From Verrucomicrobiota bacterium (GTDB taxonomy: Bacteria; Verrucomicrobiota; Verrucomicrobiia; Chthoniobacterales; JAFAMB01): a stretch of DNA of 5,098 nucleotides. The stretch is from contig JAFAXJ010000682.1 of assembly GCA_019241095.1 (NCBI GenBank), positions 1-5,098 of the forward strand. The letters run 5' to 3'. The notes beneath the pieces are model-generated. The model did not search any database and was not told the DNA's origin. It was given only the letters and a program-made list of their open reading frames with translations. Each line of letters starts with the position of its first letter. Within the stretch, counting starts at the first letter, position 1. This document shows, piece after piece, positions 1 to 5,098 of this stretch. The position numbers were made by a program, and so were the translations under genes.

Positions 1-117
1 ATCATGATTTTCCTGATCTATGCGATGGATCACCCATTACAGGGTGCGGTAAGCGTAGGCCCGGAAGCTTTCCAATTGGTTTATGATTTAGTGATGAAAT
101 GGGACGAGCCGGGCTAA
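1..117 (+). CDS. C-terminal fragment of a DUF4239-like (bestrophin-like) membrane protein
   Basis: This frame is open from the first base to a TAA at 115-117 and gives 38 residues; the 5' part lies outside the window. The peptide begins with a hydrophobic stretch (IMIFLIYAMD) and continues DHPLQGAVSVGPEAFQLVYD before a short polar end. A final membrane helix followed by an acidic residue, a 'P.xG' turn and a 'V.PE.F' segment is the usual ending of DUF4239 proteins, integral membrane proteins distantly related to bestrophin anion channels, whose physiological role is poorly known. The family assignment rests on recalled pattern only and on few residues. The stop TAA shares its last A with the ATG of the next gene, a one-base overlap that suggests coupled translation and one transcript. 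The fragment is too short to judge whether the full protein is intact. Confidence 0.6.
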   Translation: MMIFLIYAMDHPLQGAVSVGPEAFQLVYDLVMKWDEPG

Positions 118-1079
118 TGAATGTTTTTTGGAAAGTTGTCCTGCTCCTGTTTAGCATCGCCATGCTCGTCCTTCCGGCATCCGCTAACCCCGTATTTGCC
201 TCTATCGGTACCGGCCAACTGAATGGGATCTATTATCCCGTGGGTCGCGCTATTTGCGAACTCGCCAACCAGCGAACGGGTGTCGACCGAGTGTTTTGCT
301 CGGCTGAGGTCACTCCCGGATCATTGTACAACTTGGAGGCAATACAATCCGGCGAGCTCGAGTTCGGCATTGTTCAGTCCGACGCGGCATTTGCCGCTTA
401 CAATGGCAAAGGCGACTGGGCAGACAAGCCTGCAACCAATCTACGCTCAGTGTTCGGGCTCTATTCCGAGGTATTTACCATTGTGGTCCGGGGTGATTCG
501 GGTATTCGCGAGCTCACGGATCTGGCGGGCAAGCGTCTTAACGTTGGCAAAGGAGGCAGCGGGGTACGCGGAACGTGGGAGACGATCGAAACAGAACTTG
601 GCTGGGATGAGGCACACCGGGCGCGTTTGATAGAATTGCCTGCTGACGTGAGCGCGCGCGCTCTATGCAGAGGCGAGGTTGATGCAAATTTGCTCGTTGT
701 AGGTCATCCCTCGGACCAGGTGCGCACTCAGCTTTCAGCTTGCAATGCAAGTCTGCTTGCGATTACCGGGCCTATCGTGGACAAGCTGTTCAAGAACGCT
801 CCGTACTATTATTTTTCTGAGATTCCCGCCGAATTGTACGGGCTACGATCAGCCGTGCCGAGCTTTGGCGTCCGCGCGGTGCTGATGACCTCTGCGACTA
901 TGGACCCGCGAGTTGTCGCCGTGGTCGCTAAGGCTATTATCGCCCATCTCTCCGAGTTTCAGTCGATGCATCCGGCGCTCTCGCGTTTGACGATTGATGG
1001 GATGATTAACAGCGGCTTTCCCGCGCCGCTACACCCGGCGGCAATCGAAGCTTACCAGGAGCTCGGCTCCTTGAGGTGA
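117..1079 (+). CDS. TAXI-family TRAP transporter solute-binding protein, periplasmic
   Basis: The 320-residue protein matches in length and pattern the TAXI class of periplasmic receptors, which deliver small organic acids or amino acids to fused TRAP permeases. Residues 1-23 form a clear Sec signal peptide with a hydrophobic core and an ASA|NP cleavage site. Mature hallmarks are IGTGQLNGIYYPVGRAIC (30-47), a VTPGS segment, GELEFGIVQSDAA, SVFGLYSEVFTIVV (111-124), GKRLNVGKGGSG (138-149), VGHP (195-198) and, near the end, APLHPAAIEAY. Cysteines 47, 61, 184 and 209 sit where related proteins have paired cysteines, so two disulfides are likely. The ATG at 117 is preferred over an in-frame ATG at 99: it places the signal peptide at the N-terminus, overlaps the preceding TAA by one base, and has a weak GAG (106-108) eight bases upstream. 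No TRAP membrane subunit is adjacent downstream. The ligand cannot be read from the sequence. Confidence 0.93.
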   Translation: MNVFWKVVLLLFSIAMLVLPASANPVFASIGTGQLNGIYYPVGRAICELANQRTGVDRVFCSAEVTPGSLYNLEAIQSGELEFGIVQSDAAFAAYNGKGDWADKPATNLRSVFGLYSEVFTIVVRGDSGIRELTDLAGKRLNVGKGGSGVRGTWETIETELGWDEAHRARLIELPADVSARALCRGEVDANLLVVGHPSDQVRTQLSACNASLLAITGPIVDKLFKNAPYYYFSEIPAELYGLRSAVPSFGVRAVLMTSATMDPRVVAVVAKAIIAHLSEFQSMHPALSRLTIDGMINSGFPAPLHPAAIEAYQELGSLR

Positions 1080-1111
1080 GGGTTTCGTAATCTAGATCGC
1101 GTTTCGGGTAA

Positions 1112-1339
1112 TTCATTCATTGCGCGAAGCGGGAGAAGGAACTTAACCCGTTTATACGGGAACTGAGCATTTTGATCCCTTGTGCACCCGACTTAGAGAG
1201 ACGTGAAAGGCTCAGCCCAGGTCCGTTAGCAAGGATCAAAGCAGAGGGCGAGAATCTTCTCGGGACGGCGATCTTTTTGATAGCCATCTTTCCGGCACTG
1301 TGGGTAGGTTTGGGGCGGTATCACGGCCAAGGTGAGTGA
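1112..1339 (+). other. Unassigned ATG-less open frame ending in a possible membrane helix
   Basis: The frame is open from just after a TAA at 1109-1111 to a TGA at 1337-1339, 75 codons, but contains no ATG. TTG at 1172 would give a 55-residue peptide; CTG at 1163 is another possible start. The translation has a charged stretch (DLERRERLSPGPLARIKAEG) followed directly by about 21 hydrophobic residues (NLLGTAIFLIAIFPALWVGL) and a polar end GRYHGQGE. That charged-then-hydrophobic order is what a small single-pass membrane protein, or the tail of a decayed membrane protein, would look like. I recognise no family. The absence of ATG and of a clear ribosome binding site argues against it, and a chance open frame is quite possible. 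Confidence 0.25.
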
Positions 1340-1396
1340 TTCCATATATGTTTACGGAGAGTACGACTACCAGCGGCGACCACCTAGATCAGCCTT

Positions 1397-1408
1397 GGCG
1401 TTAACGCC
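1397..1408. promoter_or_regulatory. Perfect 12-bp palindrome, possible operator
   Basis: GGCGTTAACGCC is exactly self-complementary over 12 bases and lies in non-coding DNA 193 bases before the hydrolase start at 1590, or 88 before the alternative start at 1485. A dimeric repressor or activator could bind such a site. The flanks do not extend the symmetry, there is no second copy in the window, and no regulator gene is adjacent, so the assignment as an operator is only a possibility. Confidence 0.2.
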
Positions 1409-1589
1409 GGCCTTCGTTGGCGATGGTGAAGTGTGAGTCAAATACCATCATACTAACTCGGTAATTCTCGCGTTTTCTCGCTCGATGCAGTTAAGTCTGC
1501 TGCAGGCCTGTGTAAAACTCAGCATCGCATCCCAGTTTTGGACGAAGCTACCGGAGCCAAAGGCATCGGCAATTTATGAGCCGGCAATA

Positions 1590-2417
1590 ATGAAATATCT
1601 CAGCCTCTTTCTGCTCAGCGCTTTTCTTTTATACCTTGTCATCATCAGTACAGTGCCTTTGCTTGACTGGTTCATTCTTTTTCCGACAACTGCACCTGTG
1701 CCATCCAGCACAGCCGTACGCCGGACAATCCCATTCGAGCACGGCCAACTTGAAATCTGGACAGTTCCCCCACGATCTGCTTCCGGACTACCCGACCTTT
1801 ACCTGCTCTCTTTCTATGGTAATGGAAGCCGCGCCGAATACGCTGTTCAAGCCGATGCCGAGATTTTCTGCAGCAAACCCGTTGAGCTTTGGGGTGTGAA
1901 CTATCCAGGATATGGCGGCAGTACGGCACCGGCTCGACTGGCAAGGATAGGTCCGGCTGCCCTTGCGGCATTCGACGCACTTAAAATGATTGCTCAAGGT
2001 CGCCCAATCATCGTCTCAGGGTTCAGTCTGGGCACCGCGGCCGCTTTGTACGTGGCAGCACATCGGACAGTCGCCGGCGTGATCCTGCAGGACCCCCCTG
2101 CAATCCGCCAAATGATATTGGGCCAGCACGGTTGGTGGAATCTCTTCCTGTTAGCGGGTCCGCTCTCGCTCAGACTTCCTTCGGCGCTCGATAGCTTGAA
2201 CAATGCAAAAACCGTTCGTGCACCGGGAGTATTCCTTCTGAGTGAAAAGGATCGAGTCGTGTTACCTAAATACCAGGCTCTCATCCTGAACGCATACGCC
2301 GGAAAAAAACTCGCTATTCCACTTCCCGGCGCCGATCACAATTCCGTCATTTCCGGTACCGCCCTAAAACGCTTGCAGGGTTCGATCGACTGGGTTTTGG
2401 AACAAGCGAGCTTTTAA
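1590..2417 (+). CDS. Membrane-anchored alpha/beta hydrolase (serine hydrolase)
   Basis: The 275-residue protein begins MKYLSLFLLSAFLLYLVIIS, a long hydrophobic segment that should act as an uncleaved signal anchor, leaving the catalytic domain outside the inner membrane. The fold is shown by the oxyanion-hole segment FYGNGSR (around 75-81, in place of the commoner HGN), the strand-turn NYPGYGGS, the nucleophile elbow GFSLG with Ser146, the acid in SEKD (Asp221) and the base in GADHNS (His250). The triad is complete and in the right order and spacing. The arrangement resembles ABHD12/ABHD13-like or 'serine aminopeptidase S33-like' hydrolases; esterase, thioesterase or lipase activity is possible and the substrate is unknown. 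An ATG at 1485 would add 35 residues, but these would precede the anchor and lack membrane or signal character, so 1590 is preferred; a weak GAG lies nine bases before it. No partner gene is adjacent. Confidence 0.85.
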   Translation: MKYLSLFLLSAFLLYLVIISTVPLLDWFILFPTTAPVPSSTAVRRTIPFEHGQLEIWTVPPRSASGLPDLYLLSFYGNGSRAEYAVQADAEIFCSKPVELWGVNYPGYGGSTAPARLARIGPAALAAFDALKMIAQGRPIIVSGFSLGTAAALYVAAHRTVAGVILQDPPAIRQMILGQHGWWNLFLLAGPLSLRLPSALDSLNNAKTVRAPGVFLLSEKDRVVLPKYQALILNAYAGKKLAIPLPGADHNSVISGTALKRLQGSIDWVLEQASF

Positions 2418-2721
2418 CTCGCGATTTCGTTGACCTGAAACGAAGGGGCATTCGGAATAATTTGAATGAAACAGATTACAGGGTCGTCTTCAGACGTTGA
2501 TTCGCAAAGTCGATTCAACAGTCCGAGATACTGACCGATTATAAGAATAGGTCTCTCTTCTTGCAAAACAATGTACCAGAGTCGGTTTTGGCGCTTTTCG
2601 GCGTTTGGAATCTAAAACGTCCCTTTTGGATCGCGAGATCTTTTTATCTATGAATAGTTATTATGTCGTACGTTCAAATTTTCCTGCTCAACCCCGGATT
2701 AAAGCTTCACCCGCACATCTC
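2418..2721. other. Intergenic region before the HAF/DUF6600 gene
   Basis: About 300 bases, more AT-rich than the flanking genes by eye. It contains a 6-bp inverted repeat TTCGTT/AACGAA with a seven-base loop (2426-2444) just after the hydrolase stop, a short CGTCT/AGACG repeat (2485-2496), and an imperfect inverted repeat at 2496-2519. No T-run follows any of these, so no intrinsic terminator is called. The frame of the next gene is open back to a TAG at 2548-2550, so part of this stretch would be coding if that gene starts at ATG 2650. Confidence 0.6.
2496..2519. repeat. Imperfect inverted repeat in the intergenic region
   Basis: GTTGATTCG and CGATTCAAC face each other across the six-base spacer CAAAGT. 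Eight of nine positions pair, with a single T:T mismatch in the middle of each arm. It could be a protein-binding site or a weak RNA hairpin upstream of the next gene, but there is no U-tract and no second copy in the window. Confidence 0.35.
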
Positions 2722-5098
2722 ATGCTGAAATCTCTTTCTGTGATCTTGGCCATTTGTAGCGTAACTGTCGCTGGATTTTCGCAGAACCGTTATCAAGTCA
2801 TCAGAATTCCTACACCGGAAGGCGCAAACAGCGCAGCCCTCGGTATAAATAACAAAGGCGAAGTCGTCGGTTACAGTTTTCAAGGAGATGATTATCGAGC
2901 CTTTCTTTATTCTCCAGCAGATCAATCGCTGACGGATGTGGGCTCGTTTGGCGGAAAGATCAATGCAGCGTGTGCCATTAACGATTCCGGACAAATTACC
3001 GGCTACAGTCAGGACCGGAACGGAAACCTGCTGGCATTTATTTCTTCCCCTAAACAGCAGTTATCTTCGCTGGGTACCCTCGGCCGAGCGTCAACAAGCG
3101 AGGCGTTTGCAATTAACGATAACGGGGCCGTCGTAGGTGATAGCCAAAGTGGCAACCAAAGCCATCTTCCGGTGCTGTTTTCTGCGGGCATGGTTCAAGA
3201 TCTCGGGATTGAAGGCGCCAGCCAGCCAGATGCACTCGAGACTGCATATAGTATCAATGACGCTGGTCAGATTGTCGGCAGGCACAGCGCTGAGAATAAT
3301 ACCTTTCACGCCTTCATGATCGCAAATGGGAAAATCATCGACTTCCCAACATTGGGAGGAGCGAATGGGGAAGCCCTGGCTATCAACCAAAGTGGGGTAG
3401 TCGTTGGCGATAGCGACACTCGGGATGGATCCACTCATGCATTTGTCCTGGAACACTCGCGATTGAAAGATTTAGGTACATTACCTGATTACACTAACGC
3501 GAGTTATGCGCGTGGAATTAACAAGGCCGGCGATATTGTTGGCGAGAGCGACAGTGCGAATCAGAAGCGGGCATTTCTTTACACTAAAGGCCATCTAGTC
3601 CAACTGGACAAGCTCACGGAAAATTTGTCCGAAACCGGATTACAATCGTTGGATGTGGCGTATAGCATCAACGACAAAGGTTGGATAGTAGGATACGGAA
3701 CCACATCCGACAATTTGAGTGCAGCTTTCCTGGCAATGCCTGAAACTCAGGATGAACAAATGAGTTCAGCGCAAGATCAATTGCAATATTCCGATCAGGG
3801 CGAACAGGCATCGAATGAGGGTGACTATAACGTCTTTTATTCGCGTCTTTCTTCGGATGAAGGCAACTGGGTTCAGGCCGGCAATTACGGTTACTGTTTC
3901 CGACCCCGTGTTTCAGAACATTGGAGACCTTACCAGGATGGGCACTGGATCTGGACCGATCACGGCTGGTACTGGAGTTCCAACGAACCGTTCGGTTGGG
4001 CGACCTACCATTATGGCCGATGGGTGGATATCAATGGAACCGGATGGTGCTGGGTGCCAGGAAAACAATGGGCCCCTGCCTGGGTTTCTTGGAGACAAAG
4101 CGATGAAAACGTTGGCTGGGCTCCACTTCCGCCAGAAGCCGAAGTATACCCGCAGACCTCAATTTCTTCTTGGTCCGACTCTTATTATGGCATTGGACCG
4201 GCGGCTTACATTTTTCTCAATTACTCCCATTGGCATGAACGGAATTATGCGCAATTCGTCGAGCCACCCAGTCGGAACGTTCAGATCATCAACGAAAGCA
4301 GGAACGTAACGAACATTGTCACTACCAATAACATCATCAATAATTATGGTCCTCCGGTCCAAACGGTTGAGGAAAAAACCAACCGGAGCATTCAGCAGGT
4401 CAAACTTGCGTTGAGCTCGCCAACCACCTCAAATGCCAATTTCGGTCAATCCCTGCAAGGAAACCAACTCAAGGTAATAGCTCCGCCTGCTACGCTTCAA
4501 TCGCGAGCAACACAGGCCCCGCCTGTTCAAAACCGCATAGTCGATCCACAGGTCGAAAAAGGATGGCAAGGTGTTAAGCCTCAGGAACAGCAAAAATTGA
4601 AGAGGGTCATTGCTGAACAAAATCCGATCCCAGGCAATTTGCCCAAGCCAGCCCCTTTCGTGCAGCCGCAAATAGGGAGTCGGGCACAAGGTACGGGATT
4701 ATCTCGGACCGCCGGTTCTGAAATTGCTGGTCACAAGCCGCCAGCCAATACCGCAGTCATTGGGTCGCCTCACCCGGTTATTGCTCCAGGCGCTTCTCCC
4801 AATGCAGCGGCAGCCGGTAATAGATCGGTCCCGGCAAATTTACTTGGAGCGAAATCCGTAACCGCTCCCGGCAGTCCTGTTAAAGCACCGGGTGGTAGAC
4901 CAGTGACACCGGGAAGGCAGCCCGAAATAGGAAATGTTGGGGTAAACGGAAAGGCCCCGGTAAACGGAAATGTTCCGGCCGGAGTGCCTGCCAGTCCAGG
5001 TGCTCCGCCGAATGGAAAGGTAGCGGGGCGGTCATTACCGGCAAACCTGCTCGGAACTAGAGCCGAAGGAACTGCTGGCAATAAAGCGCCACTTCCGA
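2722..5098 (+). CDS. Exported HAF-repeat protein with DUF6600-like Trp-rich domain (3' end missing)
   Basis: The frame is open to the right edge: 792 complete codons from ATG 2722, no stop in view. Residues 1-20 form a signal peptide (MLKSLSVILAICSVTVAGFS). Residues 41-324 hold seven HAF-type repeats, each with an 'A.xINxxGxIVGxS' core and a following 'HAF...DLGTLGG' segment, as in the 'probable extracellular repeat, HAF family'. A polar Q/E/S linker (about 345-367) leads to a Trp-rich domain (369-475) with the DUF6600 pattern: WRPYQDGHWIWTDHGWYW, GWATYHYGRW, GWCWVPG, WAPAWVSW and GWAPLPP. An Asn-rich stretch (518-545) follows, then a Pro/Ala/Gly/Asn tail with internal repeats. Function is unknown; export to the periplasm or cell surface is inferred. 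An in-frame ATG at 2650 would add 24 residues before the signal peptide, so 2722 is preferred, although neither has a good ribosome binding site. Cys12 is not in a proper lipobox. Confidence 0.9.
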   Translation, partial: MLKSLSVILAICSVTVAGFSQNRYQVIRIPTPEGANSAALGINNKGEVVGYSFQGDDYRAFLYSPADQSLTDVGSFGGKINAACAINDSGQITGYSQDRNGNLLAFISSPKQQLSSLGTLGRASTSEAFAINDNGAVVGDSQSGNQSHLPVLFSAGMVQDLGIEGASQPDALETAYSINDAGQIVGRHSAENNTFHAFMIANGKIIDFPTLGGANGEALAINQSGVVVGDSDTRDGSTHAFVLEHSRLKDLGTLPDYTNASYARGINKAGDIVGESDSANQKRAFLYTKGHLVQLDKLTENLSETGLQSLDVAYSINDKGWIVGYGTTSDNLSAAFLAMPETQDEQMSSAQDQLQYSDQGEQASNEGDYNVFYSRLSSDEGNWVQAGNYGYCFRPRVSEHWRPYQDGHWIWTDHGWYWSSNEPFGWATYHYGRWVDINGTGWCWVPGKQWAPAWVSWRQSDENVGWAPLPPEAEVYPQTSISSWSDSYYGIGPAAYIFLNYSHWHERNYAQFVEPPSRNVQIINESRNVTNIVTTNNIINNYGPPVQTVEEKTNRSIQQVKLALSSPTTSNANFGQSLQGNQLKVIAPPATLQSRATQAPPVQNRIVDPQVEKGWQGVKPQEQQKLKRVIAEQNPIPGNLPKPAPFVQPQIGSRAQGTGLSRTAGSEIAGHKPPANTAVIGSPHPVIAPGASPNAAAAGNRSVPANLLGAKSVTAPGSPVKAPGGRPVTPGRQPEIGNVGVNGKAPVNGNVPAGVPASPGAPPNGKVAGRSLPANLLGTRAEGTAGNKAPLP
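2842..3693 (+). repeat. Seven HAF-type protein repeats
   Basis: Within the large exported protein the cores are GINNKGEVVG (41), AINDSGQITG (85), AINDNGAVVG (130), SINDAGQIVG (177), AINQSGVVVG (220), GINKAGDIVG (265) and SINDKGWIVG (315). The invariant Ile-Asn is spaced 44, 45, 47, 43, 45 and 50 residues apart. Between cores lies a variant of RAFLY/HAFMI followed by 'DLGTLGG'-like residues. At the DNA level the copies have diverged well, so this is an old protein repeat, not a recent tandem duplication. Confidence 0.85.
3826..4146 (+). other. DUF6600-like Trp-rich domain within the large exported protein
   Basis: Residues 369-475 of the protein carry fourteen tryptophans between 383 and 466, many in a GxW or WxW setting, plus a run of conserved prolines ending in GWAPLPP. 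This order of motifs matches the domain called DUF6600, seen mostly in exported proteins of Verrucomicrobiota and related phyla and without known function. Cys392 and Cys443 could form a disulfide after export. The identification is from memory of the family pattern, not from a profile search. Confidence 0.75.
4822..5055 (+). repeat. Two copies of an RS(V/L)PANLLG motif in the disordered tail
   Basis: The nine-residue motif RSVPANLLG (residues 701-709, 4822-4848) recurs as RSLPANLLG (770-778, 5029-5055). Six of the nine codons are spelled differently, mostly at synonymous positions, so the peptide is conserved while the DNA has drifted. More copies may follow beyond the window. Confidence 0.6.
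4942..4977 (+). repeat. Tandem 18-bp repeat encoding VNG(K/N)(A/V)P
   Basis: Two adjacent 18-base units, 4942-4959 and 4960-4977, encode VNGKAP and VNGNVP (residues 741-752). They differ at only three bases, so they look like a recent in-frame duplication in the low-complexity tail. A related NGKV peptide occurs again at residues 764-767. Confidence 0.7.

Larger units (their letters stand above)
1080..1589. other. Intergenic region between the TAXI gene and the hydrolase gene
   Basis: About 510 bases without a convincing gene, or about 405 if the hydrolase begins at its earlier ATG (1485). It holds a small hairpin CCCGT-TTAT-ACGGG (1147-1160) with no U-run, a 6-bp inverted repeat CGAGAA/TTCTCG (1249-1262), an ATG-less open frame with a hydrophobic end (1112-1339) and a perfect palindrome at 1397-1408. 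None of the hairpins looks like a standard intrinsic terminator. No promoter with good -35 and -10 matches stands out ahead of 1590. No tRNA-like cloverleaf or insertion-sequence end was seen. Confidence 0.6.

Noticed and set aside
1147..1160. CCCGT/ACGGG hairpin as terminator of the TAXI gene
   Set aside because: Only five base pairs and no following T-run.
1348..1404. Eighteen-codon ATG frame with a GGTGAG upstream
   Set aside because: Very short, polar, no recognisable motif, and the purine-rich site is eleven bases away; likely chance.
2467..2535. Twenty-two-codon ATG frame in the gap after the hydrolase
   Set aside because: No ribosome binding site, no hydrophobic or family features.
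2626..2654. TTGGAT and TATGAA at 17-base spacing as a sigma70-like promoter for the large gene
   Set aside because: Only three of six matches at -35 and four of six at -10; it would fit a start at 2722 but is too weak to call.
2749..2757. Lipobox-like LAIC in the signal peptide of the large protein
   Set aside because: Ile just before the Cys is not typical and the hydrophobic core continues past it; ordinary signal peptidase I cleavage is more likely.
2707..3456. Several minus- and plus-strand open frames of 60-121 codons
   Set aside because: All lie across the HAF-repeat coding frame and reflect its repeat structure; none has a family pattern.
3815..4309. Plus-strand open frame of 164 codons in a different frame
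   Set aside because: It overlaps fully with the DUF6600-like domain frame, which has recognisable motifs; the alternative product is low in recognisable structure and has no domain.
4770..5081. Minus-strand open frame of 103 codons rich in Pro, Gly, Phe and Ala
   Set aside because: It is the antisense shadow of the low-complexity tail of the large + strand gene; its repeats are mirror images of the PANLLG and VNGN repeats.

Overview
The window carries three complete or near-complete genes and the tail of a fourth, all on the + strand. No rRNA, tRNA, CRISPR array, transposase or phage gene is visible. The organism cannot be named from the sequence. The DUF6600-type Trp-rich domain and the HAF repeats are most at home in Verrucomicrobiota and similar soil or freshwater bacteria. 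The TAXI receptor and DUF4239 protein are common in Proteobacteria and elsewhere. A mesophilic Gram-negative bacterium with an outer membrane fits best, and a verrucomicrobial or environmental-metagenome origin is an inference.

Layout. Positions 1-117 encode the last 38 residues of a membrane protein resembling the C-terminus of DUF4239 (bestrophin-like) proteins. Its stop codon shares one base with the start at 117 of a TAXI-family periplasmic solute-binding protein (117-1079, 320 aa), so the two are probably translationally coupled. No TRAP permease is in view. Positions 1080-1589 are mostly non-coding. They contain an ATG-less open frame ending in a hydrophobic helix, a perfect 12-bp palindrome and a few short hairpins. 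A membrane-anchored alpha/beta hydrolase follows (1590-2417, 275 aa) with an intact Ser-Asp-His triad. After another gap of about 300 bases, a very long open frame starts at 2722 (possibly 2650) and runs off the right edge.

The last gene is the most distinctive object. It encodes an exported protein made of a signal peptide, seven HAF-type repeats of about 45 residues (probably a beta-propeller), a Q/E/S-rich linker, a DUF6600-like domain packed with tryptophan, an Asn-rich segment, and a low-complexity Pro/Ala/Gly/Asn tail that contains internal repeats and is still open at base 5098. It has no complete listing as an ATG-to-stop frame because its stop lies outside the window.

The four genes do not form an obvious pathway. 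What they share is the cell envelope: an integral membrane protein, a periplasmic receptor, a membrane-tethered hydrolase and a secreted repeat protein. The first pair looks like an operon; the other two probably have their own promoters.
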